Source of the DNA: Clostridium sp. chh4-2
Lineage (GTDB): Bacteria; Bacillota; Clostridia; Lachnospirales; Lachnospiraceae
Assembly (NCBI RefSeq): GCF_002899675.1
Contig: NZ_PKUU01000014.1
Location: 1-64,000, forward strand
Direction: 5' to 3'
DNA: 64,000 nt
The notes under the pieces are model-generated. The model had not been told where the DNA came from. It saw only the letters and a list, made by a program, of their open reading frames with translations, and ran no database searches. A program made the translations under genes and the position numbers. Shown in pieces: positions 36,867 through 45,510 of this stretch (its first letter is position 1; the number at the start of each line of letters is the position of its first letter).

Positions 36867-36882
36867 TCCGGTGATTGAAGTG

Positions 36883-36935
36883 AAAAACAGCTGGTTGACA
36901 GAATGGAAAAGATTCGTCAATCCGGCTGTTTTTTT
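36883..36935 (+). terminator. Terminator of the nitroreductase gene
   Basis: AAAAACAGC (36883-36891) pairs with GCTGTTTTT; the stem continues with GG-TGAC/GTCA-CC. Seven T follow. Confidence 0.85.
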
Positions 36936-36961
36936 GCTGTAAAAGCTCAATTTTTAATTAA

Positions 36962-36976
36962 TAGTAATGATTATCA
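36962..36976 (+). promoter_or_regulatory. Fur-box-like sequence upstream of ldh
   Basis: TAGTAATGATTATCA matches the 7-1-7 Fur box TGATAATnATTATCA at 12 of 14 positions. It is followed by an overlapping palindrome TCAATA-TTAT-TATTGA (36974-36989) that reaches the -35. Confidence 0.45.
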
Positions 36977-36985
36977 ATATTATTA

Positions 36986-37014
36986 TTGAAATATTTTCCA
37001 TTTTCTGTTATAGT
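36986..37014 (+). promoter_or_regulatory. Promoter of ldh
   Basis: TTGAAA (36986-36991), 17 bases, TATAGT (37009-37014), about 44 bases before the ldh start codon. Confidence 0.6.
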
Positions 37015-37057
37015 TTGACTGTAGAGAAAAACAGTGATCAGAATGGAGGTTTTGTTT

Positions 37058-38008
37058 ATGATAAATGTTAGAAAAGCAGCAATTGTGGGATGTGGATTTG
37101 TTGGAACGTCCATCGCATTTTCCCTGCTGGAGAAAGGGATTTTTTCAGAATTAGTTTTAATTGACGTAAACCATAAAAAAGCGGAGGGGGAAGCCATGGA
37201 TTTGAGTCATGGGCTTCCGTTTACCAAACCTATGGAGATTTATGCGGGCACCTATGACGATGTGGAAGACTGTTCCATGATCATTATCACGGCGGGCGCG
37301 AATCAAAAGCCGGGAGAGACAAGACTGGATCTGGTAAACAGAAATGTGGACATTTACAAAGGCATTATTCCGCAGATCAGCAGCAGAAATAAGGAGGCCA
37401 TCCTGTTAATCGTTTCTAACCCGGTTGATATTATGACTTATGTGGCATTGAAGCTGTCCGGATATCCGTCAAACCGGGTGATCGGTTCCGGGACGGTGCT
37501 GGATACGGCCCGTCTTAAATATCTGCTGAGCCGTCATCTGGACGTGGACAGCAGAAGTGTGCATGCATTCATTATCGGCGAACACGGGGACAGTGAGCTG
37601 GCTGTGTGGAGTTCGGCCAATGTATCGGGAATTAATTTGAACCATTTTTGTGAGCTTCGGGGACATTTCAACCACATGGAGGCCATGGAGCAGATTTACC
37701 AGAATGTGAGAGACAGCGCTTATGAGATTATCGAAAGGAAGGGAGCGACTTATTATGGAGTTGCCATGGCTGTCAGCAGGATCGTGGAGAGCATTGTGAG
37801 GAATGAGCATTCCATACTGCCCATTTCCGTGTATTTAGACGGCTTATACGGCCTTCACGATATCTGCCTTAGCATTCCTACCATCGTGGGGATAGAAGGG
37901 GCCGAAACGCCGCTTGACATCCCTCTGGATCTGGTGGAAGAAAGTAAGCTGCTGTATTCCGCCTCGGAACTGAAAAATGTTATCGAAAAATTGTCTTTAG
38001 ACAGCTGA
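37058..38008 (+). CDS. ldh: L-lactate dehydrogenase
   Basis: Reduces pyruvate to lactate with NADH. 316 residues, beginning MINVRKAAIVGCGFVGTSIAF with the Rossmann GxGxxG. The catalytic His is in the family signature IIGEHGDSE, preceded by SNPVDIMTYVALKLSG. GGAGG lies eight bases before the ATG at 37058; the frame from 37034 has no site. The Fur-like box upstream suggests a link to iron supply. The closely related malate dehydrogenase is less likely because of the EHGDSE context and length. Confidence 0.93.
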   Translation: MINVRKAAIVGCGFVGTSIAFSLLEKGIFSELVLIDVNHKKAEGEAMDLSHGLPFTKPMEIYAGTYDDVEDCSMIIITAGANQKPGETRLDLVNRNVDIYKGIIPQISSRNKEAILLIVSNPVDIMTYVALKLSGYPSNRVIGSGTVLDTARLKYLLSRHLDVDSRSVHAFIIGEHGDSELAVWSSANVSGINLNHFCELRGHFNHMEAMEQIYQNVRDSAYEIIERKGATYYGVAMAVSRIVESIVRNEHSILPISVYLDGLYGLHDICLSIPTIVGIEGAETPLDIPLDLVEESKLLYSASELKNVIEKLSLDS

Positions 38009-38127
38009 TTATCACATAAAAGACACAACTTTTTTCTATTCTTATAGGGTAAGGGCGTCCGGGCTTTTATTAACAAACCGCCTGACGCCCTTAATTCAGA
38101 CTGGAAGAACGGAAAGAAGGAGGGTCC

Positions 38128-38781
38128 ATGGTCAGTACCAATACGGCAAAAGGAATTTCAGATAAGGAATATATGGAACTGATTCACCCATATAATGATG
38201 CGATGAGAAATATATCGGCACGTCTTGACACGCTGGTTTCCGATTATAAATATACGTTTCAGAGTGAACCGGTTCACCATATTCAGAAGCGGATTAAATC
38301 AAAGGAAAGCATTCAGGATAAGCTGAAACGGCGAAGTCTGGAAGTGGACTATCTGACGGCGAAAGAGAATTTGCTGGATATCGCCGGAATCCGGGTGATC
38401 TGTTATTTTGTCCAGGATGTCTACCGGATCGCCGGACTTTTGAAGAGACAAAAAGATTTAGAAGTTATAAAAGAAGCCGATTATATTAAAGAACCAAAGG
38501 TAAACGGCTACCGCAGCTATCATATCGTTTTCGGCGTTCCCATTTACCACGTGATGAATATGGAATATTTCCCTGTGGAGGTCCAGATCAGAACGATGAC
38601 AATGGACCTCTGGGCCAGCATGGAACACCGCGTCTGCTATAAAAAAGATGTGGGAATTTACGAAGAAAGAAACCGGGCATTTTTAAAATATGCCCGTCAG
38701 CTTCAGGCGTTGGAAGATGAACTGGAACAAAATGCCAGGGAAAAATGGCTGGATGAAACTTTCACTTTAGTTGACAAATGA
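38128..38781 (+). CDS. Small alarmone synthetase (RelQ-type GTP pyrophosphokinase)
   Basis: A 217-residue single-domain RelA/SpoT synthetase making (p)ppGpp from ATP and GTP/GDP. Conserved segments: KRIKSKESIQDKLKRR (ATP site), DIAGIRVICYFVQDVYRI, YIKEPKVNGYRSYHIVF (GTP site), VEVQIRTMTMDLWASMEH. There is no hydrolase, TGS or ACT domain, so it is a SAS and not a full RSH. GGAGGG precedes the ATG. Confidence 0.93.
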   Translation: MVSTNTAKGISDKEYMELIHPYNDAMRNISARLDTLVSDYKYTFQSEPVHHIQKRIKSKESIQDKLKRRSLEVDYLTAKENLLDIAGIRVICYFVQDVYRIAGLLKRQKDLEVIKEADYIKEPKVNGYRSYHIVFGVPIYHVMNMEYFPVEVQIRTMTMDLWASMEHRVCYKKDVGIYEERNRAFLKYARQLQALEDELEQNAREKWLDETFTLVDK

Positions 38782-38799
38782 TATTTTTCGTTTTATAAT
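38771..38799 (+). promoter_or_regulatory. Consensus promoter of the DUF6465 gene
   Basis: TTGACA (38771-38776), 17 bases, TATAAT (38794-38799): an exact sigma-A consensus. It overlaps the last codons of the alarmone synthetase gene and implies strong expression of the basic protein downstream. Confidence 0.8.
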
Positions 38800-38902
38800 T
38801 CCATAAAGTTAATATTTTGCAAAAAATTTTACACCTGTGTGACTAGATCATTGTGACAACCGTAAAATGGCAACAATTTTTAACCATGAGGAGGATAAGA
38901 TT

Positions 38903-39388
38903 ATGGCAGCCAAAGCAACAGAGAAGAAAGTAGAAGTGAAAGCGGTGGATACAAAAGCAGCAGTGAAACCGGCCGCAGCAGAAGTAAAATCCGCAGCGAA
39001 ACCGGTTGAAAAAGCGGCAGAAGTAAAACCCGCAGCAAAACCTGTTGAAAAAGCAGCAGAAGTGAAAGCAGCACCAGCAGAAAAGAAAAAGGCAGCTCCG
39101 GCTGCGGCTAAGAAAGCTCCTGCTAAAAAAGCGGAACCAGCACCTAAGAAGGAAGCTGTGAAAAAGGCACCTGCTAAAAAGGCAGAGCCTAAAGCATCCG
39201 TATTTATCGAATACGATGGAAACAAAATGGCGGCTAAGGATATCTTGGCAGCTGCTGAGAAGGATTTCGCAGGCAAGAACAAAGGTGTTGCAATCGAGAC
39301 GATAGAGATCTATGTACAGCCGGAAAAGAACGTTGCATATTATGTAGTAAACGGCGACGGTTCACCTGATTTCAAGGTAAATCTGTAA
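38903..39388 (+). CDS. Lys/Ala/Pro-rich protein with C-terminal DUF6465 domain
   Basis: A 161-residue protein. The first ~95 residues are a histone-H1-like tail built from AKPVEKAAEVK- and KKAPAKKAEP-type repeats. The last ~65 residues (SVFIEYDGNKMAAKDIL to GDGSPDFKVNL) form a folded DUF6465 domain. GAGGAGGA precedes the ATG at 38903; the frame from 38867 is not supported. The basic tail and strong promoter suggest nucleic-acid binding, but this is inference; the domain has no known function. Confidence 0.82.
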   Translation: MAAKATEKKVEVKAVDTKAAVKPAAAEVKSAAKPVEKAAEVKPAAKPVEKAAEVKAAPAEKKKAAPAAAKKAPAKKAEPAPKKEAVKKAPAKKAEPKASVFIEYDGNKMAAKDILAAAEKDFAGKNKGVAIETIEIYVQPEKNVAYYVVNGDGSPDFKVNL

Positions 39389-39440
39389 TTTATACCGGAT
39401 ACAAGGACATTTTTTACATCGGATACCAATGCATTTTTGA

Positions 39441-39489
39441 AAAAGCCTTAGGGTTTGAAGTTAAACTTCAATTCCTAAGGCTTTTTTTT
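39441..39489 (+). terminator. Terminator of the DUF6465 gene, related to the palindromic repeats
   Basis: AAAAGCCTTAGG (39441-39452) pairs with CCTAAGGCTTTT (39474-39485), with an inner TTGAAG/CTTCAA stem and eight T. The sequence from TTTTTACATC at about 39411 onward resembles the repeat at 13343. Confidence 0.85.
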
Positions 39490-39583
39490 CGTACAATCCC
39501 CAAAATAGTTGCGGAAGCAATTCACCGTAGTATATAATTATTTTGTTAAAATCTAAAAATTTTCCGGGGGGAAAAGAAAACGT

Positions 39584-41242
39584 ATGAATGAGTTCAAACC
39601 AAAGATAATGACCTGTATGAAAGGGTATTGTGTACAGCAGTTGACAAAGGATGTGATTTCCGGCATAATTGTGGCGGTCATCGCATTTCCGTTGTCGATA
39701 GCCTTAGCGATTGCATCCGGCTTGAGCCCGGAAAAAGGGCTTTATACTGCTATTATAGGCGGATTTCTGGTATCCGCTTTGGGCGGAAGCAGAGTGAATA
39801 TAGGCGGAGCCACTGCGGCCACGGTAATGACCGTATTCACCATAGTGGAAGAATTCGGCTTGTCCGGGCTGGCTGCGGCCACAATTATGGCCGGAATATT
39901 TTTAATTCTTATGGGGTTTTTAAGAGCCGGAATGCTGCTTAAATACATACCCCGAACCATTACCCTTGGTTTCACAGCAGGGATTGCCATGGGTATTTTC
40001 TCAGGACAGTTAAAAGGGTTTTTGGGGCTGGAGATGGGGGAGATACCGGTCAAGGTGATCGATAAATTTATAGCATATGCATCTGTAATCCGTACGGTGA
40101 ATCCGACGGCTTTATGCACCGGCCTTTTGGCGATGGCCATTTTGATCGTACTGCCTCAGTTTCTGCCTAAGGTTCCGGAATTTCTTGCTGCAATACTGAT
40201 AACAACTCCGCTGGTTCAGTTTCTCCATTTGGACGTGGCGACGATCAAAAGCGTATATGGGGAACTGCCTTCCCATTTTCCTGAATTCACGGTTCCTTCC
40301 ATTAACTTTGACATGATTCAGGCGCTGATTCCTTCGGCTGTTACGTTAGCTATTCTCATCGCGATTGTCACATTACTGGCCTGTGTGGTCACCGACGGCC
40401 TGCTGGGAGAACGGCACAATTCCAACCAGGAATTGATTGCGCAGGGAATTGCCAATATTTTCTGTGGATTTTTCGGCGCCGTGCCTGTGGCCGGAGCGGT
40501 GGCAAGAGCCTCTAACAGCGTGAAAAACGGCGGCAGGACGCCGGTGGCCGGCATGGTTCACAGTTTTGTGGTGCTGCTGATTCTTTTGCTGTTAATGCCA
40601 CTGGCAGGATACATACCGATCCCGGTTTTATCTGCCATATTGATTAAGGTGGCATATAATATGAGCGGCTGGCGTGACTTTTTATATTTATTCAAACATG
40701 CGCCAAAATCCGACAATGCAGTGCTGATCGGTACATTTTTATCCGGCATTCTGGTGGACCTGCTGTTTGCGGTGGAGATGGGAGTTTTAATATCAGCAGT
40801 TTTATTTATGCGCAGAATGTCTGAGGTAACCAAGGTCAGGGAATGGGAATATCTGAATGAAGAGGAAGATGGAGATCCATCCCCCGATCTGGAAAGCCTG
40901 AGCCTGAAAAAGGTGCCCAGGCATACGATGGTGTTTGAGATTGAAGGGCCTGTTTTCTTTGCAACAATAGACGATTTTATGAACATAACAGCCGGAAAAA
41001 CTACAAAGGTTGTGATTCTGCGTATGAGAAGCGTTCCTTCTATCGATATCACAGCTATACATAATATGGAAAAACTTTTGGAACGGTGCGGAAAAAAGAA
41101 AATTACGCTTTTACTGTCTCATGTCAACGAGTATCCCTATTCCGTGATGAAAAGAGCCGGTTTTGTGGAGAAACTGGGCGAGGAAAATTTCTGTTCTAAT
41201 ATTGATGCAGCCCTGAAGAAAGCGGAAGGGCTGGTTTCCTGA
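39584..41242 (+). CDS. SulP-family anion transporter with STAS domain
   Basis: A 552-residue transporter. The membrane part (about 15-415) carries the SulP signature region (PLSIALAIASGLSPEKGLYTA, GGSRVNIGGATAATV). A cytoplasmic STAS domain (about 440-545; HTMVFEIEGPVFFA, VVILRMRSVPSIDITAIHNM) follows. SulP members move sulfate, bicarbonate or dicarboxylates; the substrate is not decided by the sequence. The start has a GGGGGGAAAAG site. Confidence 0.92.
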   Translation: MNEFKPKIMTCMKGYCVQQLTKDVISGIIVAVIAFPLSIALAIASGLSPEKGLYTAIIGGFLVSALGGSRVNIGGATAATVMTVFTIVEEFGLSGLAAATIMAGIFLILMGFLRAGMLLKYIPRTITLGFTAGIAMGIFSGQLKGFLGLEMGEIPVKVIDKFIAYASVIRTVNPTALCTGLLAMAILIVLPQFLPKVPEFLAAILITTPLVQFLHLDVATIKSVYGELPSHFPEFTVPSINFDMIQALIPSAVTLAILIAIVTLLACVVTDGLLGERHNSNQELIAQGIANIFCGFFGAVPVAGAVARASNSVKNGGRTPVAGMVHSFVVLLILLLLMPLAGYIPIPVLSAILIKVAYNMSGWRDFLYLFKHAPKSDNAVLIGTFLSGILVDLLFAVEMGVLISAVLFMRRMSEVTKVREWEYLNEEEDGDPSPDLESLSLKKVPRHTMVFEIEGPVFFATIDDFMNITAGKTTKVVILRMRSVPSIDITAIHNMEKLLERCGKKKITLLLSHVNEYPYSVMKRAGFVEKLGEENFCSNIDAALKKAEGLVS

Positions 41243-41633
41243 TAATTACTATAGGACATCTTATATCCCTGTGCGTGGAAAAATCTCTGTGCGCAGGGAT
41301 TTATAATATATTGTACCGGCTCTGATATTTTGGGGGAAGGAACTGTTGGGAAAATGACAGAACAAAATGACAGAACAAAATGACAGAACAAAATGTCAGC
41401 CATGGAGTCTTCCTTAATTGTGCATCCTGACAGGTTATGAAGTGATTTCGTCCGGATGCCTGATGAAACATATTAAAATCGTGAATAAATTAGCAGGAAT
41501 ATTGGAAAAATATACATTTACTAACGGGAGCCTGTGTGATAGGATATAGTAAATTTAGCAGTCGGATTGGATGGACGGTCATCATTGGCTGTCCTTTTTA
41601 TGTATCCGGCGTCATTTGCAGGAGGTGGAGGAT
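41243..41633. other. Intergenic gap with hairpin and 13-bp tandem repeats
   Basis: A terminator-like dyad ATCCCTGTGCG ... GCGCAGGGAT (about 41263-41302) ends the SulP gene. At 41351-41389 the 13-mer AAAATGACAGAAC is present three times in tandem, with a fourth diverged start. A GGAC/GTCC hairpin with T-run (about 41572-41600) lies before the next gene. No coding sequence is visible. Confidence 0.6.
41351..41389. repeat. Three tandem copies of a 13-bp unit
   Basis: AAAATGACAGAAC is repeated exactly three times (41351, 41364, 41377) and continues as AAAATGTCAG. It is in non-coding sequence. Confidence 0.9.
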
Positions 41634-42029
41634 ATGAAAAAATCGCAAACGTTGTTTGGTTTTATGATGATGGTTGGTTTTGGATGTGTATTTATGTCTA
41701 AAACGGGTAAAGAGCCTGTTCTCTGCATTAAAAACGGCGATACCGGAGACACTTATGTGAAAACGCCGGTAAAAAAAGGGGATATCCTATATTTTGGCAG
41801 AAGCGGCCAGGTGGAAGAGGAAGAAAAAAGCGAATGCTGCAGGGTTGGAAGAGCGAATAAACTGATCGTGGGAGAAGAAAAACAGGTTGTCGCTGAGTAT
41901 ACCTGGTACAATTCCAAAGATGAGCAGCAGGAGATCAGTTTAAATGACAAAATTTTAGCAGTACCGGGGGATCTTCCCAATGATGCCAAACTGGTGGCGG
42001 CGGTTGAACTGAGAGCCAGTTATGAATAG
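41634..42029 (+). CDS. Exported or membrane-tethered protein of unknown function
   Basis: A 131-residue protein. A hydrophobic N terminus (MKKSQTLFGFMMMVGFGCVFM) acts as signal or anchor. The rest is an extracytoplasmic beta-rich domain with LCIKNGDTGDTY near the start and four cysteines. GGAGGTGGAGG precedes the ATG at 41634. The NGDTG segment faintly recalls DUF1850 proteins, but the other marks of that family are not visible, so I leave it unassigned. Confidence 0.7.
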   Translation: MKKSQTLFGFMMMVGFGCVFMSKTGKEPVLCIKNGDTGDTYVKTPVKKGDILYFGRSGQVEEEEKSECCRVGRANKLIVGEEKQVVAEYTWYNSKDEQQEISLNDKILAVPGDLPNDAKLVAAVELRASYE

Positions 42030-42115
42030 ATATTCAATCAGGTTTCAGTTGACCTCACTCGGGAGATCTGATAAACTTATTCATAAATATGAATGAGATA
42101 ATGGAGTAGTCAGCG

Positions 42116-43525
42116 ATGGATTTACCGATTGCATTTCAAGATAAGATGAAATTATTGTTAAAAGATGAATACGAAGCCTTTGCACAAAGCTATGAAAAAG
42201 AGCGGGTGCAGGGGCTTCGTTTTAATACGCTGAAAGCCGGTATTGAGGATGCATCGGCAGAGGCAGGGAAACTGTTTCAGTTAAAAAAGATTCCGTGGGT
42301 AAAAGAAGGCTATTACTACGGGCCGGAGGACCGCCCGGGCAGACATGCATATCATGAGGCCGGAGTCTATTATATCCAGGAACCCAGCGCCATGGCTGTG
42401 GTGGAGCTTTTAGACCCCAAACCGGGAGACCGGGTTTTAGACCTGTGTGCGGCTCCCGGAGGAAAGACTACGCACATCGGGGAGCGGCTGGGCGGAACGG
42501 GATTTCTGCTGAGCAATGAGATCCATCCGGCCAGAGCTAAAATCCTGTCTCAGAATGTGGAGCGCATGGGAATTGCAAATGCTGTTGTCACAAATGAAGA
42601 TTCGGAAAAGCTGTCCCGTGTTTTCCCGTCTTTTTTTGATAAAATTGTGGTGGATGCTCCCTGTTCCGGGGAAGGCATGTTCCGCAAAGACGAGGACGCC
42701 AGAAGCCAGTGGAGCCCGGACCATGTGATCATGTGTGCAGACCGCCAAAGCGGAATTCTCCATAACGCAGCGCTTATGCTGAAGCCTGGCGGTCGTCTGG
42801 TCTATTCCACCTGTACCTTTTCGCCGGAAGAAAATGAAGGAACCATCCAGAAGTTCCTGGATTCTCATCCGGAGTTTTCCATCGAACAAGTGGATGGATA
42901 CAAAGGATTTGAACCCGGACAGCCCCGGTGGACCGATGGCGGAAGCGCCCTTTTATCCAAAACATTCCGGATCTGGCCTCACAAACTGGAAGGAGAAGGT
43001 CACTATCTGGCAGTCCTTAAAAAATCAGACCAGTCGGACTTCTTTTGTAAAAAGGTCACAAACCCGGCTTATGTTAGAGATAAAATCACGTTAAAAGAAT
43101 ATCAAACTTTCTGCCGGGAGACGCTTACAGACCCCAGCTTCGCCGACAGAAAAGAAGTGGTTTTATTTGGAGACCAGCTCTACCTTATCCCGCCGGAAAT
43201 GCCGGAATTTAAAGGCCTAAAAGTGGTGCGCCCAGGCCTTCACATGGGAACCCTTAAAAAGAACCGCTTCGAACCGTCTCATGCCCTGGCTCTCAGCCTG
43301 AATAAAAACCAGGCAAATCAGTGGTACAGCCTGGATTCCAATTCAGAAGCGATGGCGCAGTATTTAAGGGGCGAAGTCCTCCGCACCGACGAAACCAGGC
43401 CCTCCTGCCTGGATGCACCATCCAAAGGCTGGGTTCTCATGCTGGCAGATGAATATTCAATCGGCTGGGCCAAAATGGTAGGCAACACACTCAAAAATCA
43501 TTACCCGAAGGGATTGCGAAGGTAG
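42116..43525 (+). CDS. RsmF/NSUN-family RNA m5C methyltransferase
   Basis: A 469-residue SAM-dependent enzyme making 5-methylcytosine in rRNA (RsmF) or tRNA. The SAM site is LDLCAAPGGKTTHIGE. The two catalytic cysteine motifs are VDAPCSGEGMFRKDEDA and YSTCTFSPEENEG. A C-terminal RsmF-type/PUA-like RNA-binding extension (about 320-469) ends in KNHYPKGLRR. Length and tail fit Gram-positive RsmF-like proteins. The exact target base cannot be inferred. Confidence 0.92.
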   Translation: MDLPIAFQDKMKLLLKDEYEAFAQSYEKERVQGLRFNTLKAGIEDASAEAGKLFQLKKIPWVKEGYYYGPEDRPGRHAYHEAGVYYIQEPSAMAVVELLDPKPGDRVLDLCAAPGGKTTHIGERLGGTGFLLSNEIHPARAKILSQNVERMGIANAVVTNEDSEKLSRVFPSFFDKIVVDAPCSGEGMFRKDEDARSQWSPDHVIMCADRQSGILHNAALMLKPGGRLVYSTCTFSPEENEGTIQKFLDSHPEFSIEQVDGYKGFEPGQPRWTDGGSALLSKTFRIWPHKLEGEGHYLAVLKKSDQSDFFCKKVTNPAYVRDKITLKEYQTFCRETLTDPSFADRKEVVLFGDQLYLIPPEMPEFKGLKVVRPGLHMGTLKKNRFEPSHALALSLNKNQANQWYSLDSNSEAMAQYLRGEVLRTDETRPSCLDAPSKGWVLMLADEYSIGWAKMVGNTLKNHYPKGLRR

Positions 43526-43557
43526 ATTGTTATTTAACGGGGGTGGCGGGAGGGTAC

Positions 43558-43908
43558 GCCCGGAATCGGGAGGCGGAGCCGGAAGCCAAAGGTCGGAGGG
43601 GCCGTCCGGGCCGGGGAAGGAAGATGCAGCCAGATCGGATTCGGGATTCGCCCCTAAGAACTACTAAGACCCGTAAGAACAGAACGAGGCAGGCCAGCGC
43701 CATTCGCAGTGAACTCTTTATGACTTCGCTGCTCAGCGGCGCTTTAGAACCTGACACCGAAATCAGGTTCTACCTGCCTCGTTCTGTTCTTACGGGTCTA
43801 AGTAGTTCTAAAGGGGTTCCATACGATCCGATCTGTCTGCATCTTCCTTCCCCGGCCCGGACGGCCCCTCCAACCTTCGTCTCCCGGTTCCGCCTCCCGA
43901 TTCCGGGC
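43558..43908. repeat. Giant imperfect palindrome, 136-bp arms
   Basis: The left arm 43558-43693 and right arm 43773-43908 are reverse complements at roughly 85-90% of positions, with long perfect runs (for example across GGGGCCGTCCGGGCCGGGG and the AAGAACAGAACGAGGCAGG end). The 79-base centre folds further: AGCGCC/GGCGCT, GCAGTGAA/TTCGCTGC and GAACCTGA/TCAGGTTC. As RNA it would form a ~350-nt rod; as DNA, a cruciform. No ORF, transposase or terminal direct repeat is seen. Confidence 0.88.
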
Positions 43909-43970
43909 TGGTTTTCGCTGGCCTGGTTAAAAACAATAGATGTGCTTAGGTAGTTGTATAGAACCGCATT

Positions 43971-44021
43971 TACATAGATCTTCAAGGGATTTTCAGAAAT
44001 GCCTTCACGGTTGATGTAAAA
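43971..44021. repeat. Short copy of the palindromic repeat family
   Basis: TTTACAT and ATGTAAA flank AAGGGATTTTCAGAAATGCCTT. The repeat shares CAAGG-ATTTTCAGAAA and CCTTCACG with the longer copy at 13343-13439. Confidence 0.7.
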
Positions 44022-44072
44022 ACTTCCTTCCCCTGCCCGCCTGGGTTTCCCCTTCTTTCCGGCGTATCTTAG

Positions 44073-44972
44073 TTAACTAAAAAGATTTAGCACATCCTTC
44101 ATATCTTTGGGAAGTGGGGCTTGAAAGAGAAGGTGGGTTTTGGTTATGGGGTGGGGGAATTTCAGGCAGTATGAGTGGAGCGCCTGGCGTTTTATTAAAT
44201 GGTAATCCGGATTGTAGAGGAAGTCCCCTAAAAGCGGATGACCGATATATTTCATATGGACTCTTATCTGGTGCGTGCGTCCGGTTTCCAGGTGAAGGCG
44301 CAAAAGAGTGCAGTCGTGATCTTTATGATAGAATACGGGCCAGTAATGGGTGCGGGCAAATTCACCTGCTTCAAAGTTGACACAACGTTCGATGGTAGAA
44401 CCGTCTACCCGCGCGATCGGTGCGGTAACTATGCCTTTTTCGCAGATCTGTCCTTGTGCAATGGCCAGATATTCCCTGTGAATCAGGCGTTCTTTTACCA
44501 TAGAAGAAAGAATGGCTGCGCTCAGCATATGTTTGGCAATGATTAAGAGTCCGGTAGTATCCCGGTCCAGCCTGTTGATGGCCCGGTAGACAAAATCTTC
44601 CCCTTTTTGAGCAAAATGATAAGCTACCGCATTGGCCAGCGTATTATCGTAATTACCTTGAGAGGGATGAATCGGCATATTGGCCGCTTTATTCACCACC
44701 AGAATATCTTCATCTTCATATACGATATCTAAGGGCAGACAAACCGGAACGATCTGTTTCGAGGTTTCATTTTCCAGCAGCTTGACAACCAGTTCTTCTC
44801 CTTCCTTCAGCCGGTGTGTTGTATAGATTAAATTTCCCCCGATTGTAAGCCCCATTTCAGTTTTTCGCAAATGTATGATGATATTTTTTGAATATCCGTT
44901 TTTCCTTAAAAAGCCTTCTACCGTCAGGCCATTTGCCATAGAATCGATCTTGTAATTAATTATTTTTTCCAT
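44073..44972 (-). CDS. RluA-family RNA pseudouridine synthase
   Basis: About 299 residues from the preferred ATG at 44972 (MEKIINYKID); an in-frame ATG at 45020 gives 315. Neither has a clear ribosome-binding site. An S4-like N-terminal part (TVEGFLRKNGYSKNIIIHLRK) precedes the catalytic domain with the RluA motif YRAINRLDRDTTGLLIIAK (catalytic Asp in LDRDT) and LETGRTHQIRVHMKYIGHPLLGD. It modifies uridines in rRNA or tRNA; which site is not predictable. Confidence 0.93.
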   Translation of the reverse strand: MEKIINYKIDSMANGLTVEGFLRKNGYSKNIIIHLRKTEMGLTIGGNLIYTTHRLKEGEELVVKLLENETSKQIVPVCLPLDIVYEDEDILVVNKAANMPIHPSQGNYDNTLANAVAYHFAQKGEDFVYRAINRLDRDTTGLLIIAKHMLSAAILSSMVKERLIHREYLAIAQGQICEKGIVTAPIARVDGSTIERCVNFEAGEFARTHYWPVFYHKDHDCTLLRLHLETGRTHQIRVHMKYIGHPLLGDFLYNPDYHLIKRQALHSYCLKFPHPITKTHLLFQAPLPKDMKDVLNLFS

Positions 44973-45114
44973 GCTAAAGATTTTAACATGGCGTTTCATA
45001 ATTGACAAGAAAATAAACACATGTCATAATCCAAGGGAACAGGCATAGACGCCGGAAGGCTGTGCGGCCGCCCGGAGATGGCCGATGAGTAAAAAAGACA
45101 GGAGGAATTGATTC

Positions 45115-45384
45115 ATGAACGAAGAATTGTATGAATTACTGGAAACAGAATTTTTGAAATACCGGATTGATGAAGAAGTGGAAGACGTGCTTTTGACACT
45201 TGCAGAGTCCTTGGCCGACACGGCGAAAATAGGCCAGGAAACCAGCTATTCCGAACAGATCGGCTCAGCCAGATTGACTGTATACGGTACTCTTGAAGAA
45301 TCCGAAGATGAAGACCCTGCCGTTTTCATCCGCTCTCTGAAAATTAACGACTCCGAATACGAAATCAACGATTACCTTCTCTAA
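45115..45384 (+). CDS. Conserved 89-residue acidic protein, unknown function
   Basis: A small, strongly acidic protein (MNEELYELLETEFLKYR; EDEDPAVFIRSL near the end) with AGGAGGAATTG before its ATG, so translation is likely. I recognise no family. It lies between the convergent dinB and the divergent RluA-type gene. Confidence 0.65.
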   Translation: MNEELYELLETEFLKYRIDEEVEDVLLTLAESLADTAKIGQETSYSEQIGSARLTVYGTLEESEDEDPAVFIRSLKINDSEYEINDYLL

Positions 45385-45437
45385 ATCTAAATATGACGGT
45401 TATTTACTTATCATTCTATAAATACCACTCTATAAGA

Positions 45438-45510
45438 AAATGAGCGCGTGATTCAGCGGCGGGAAACGAACGATCCTTTTATTTCCCTTCGTTGAATCAC
45501 TCGCTCATTT
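45438..45510. terminator. Long bidirectional hairpin between the small acidic gene and dinB
   Basis: The 20-base arms 45438-45457 and 45491-45510 pair at 18 of 20 positions, and an inner GGGAAA/TTTCCC stem extends the structure. It separates two convergent genes. Confidence 0.75.

Larger units (their letters stand above)
43526..44072. other. Intergenic region dominated by a giant palindrome
   Basis: This 547-base gap between convergent genes holds the 351-bp inverted repeat (43558-43908) and one copy of the small palindromic repeat (about 43971-44021). Reading frames crossing the palindrome are proline/arginine/glycine-rich by-products of its GC-rich arms and are not called. Confidence 0.75.

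Noticed and set aside
43558..43908. Calling the giant palindrome an insertion sequence or MITE
   Set aside because: No target duplication or transposase-like ends could be identified in a single copy; mobility cannot be claimed.
43543..43953. A 136-residue protein across the giant palindrome
   Set aside because: Composition is Arg/Pro/Gly-rich from GC-rich repeat arms, no ribosome-binding site, and no family.
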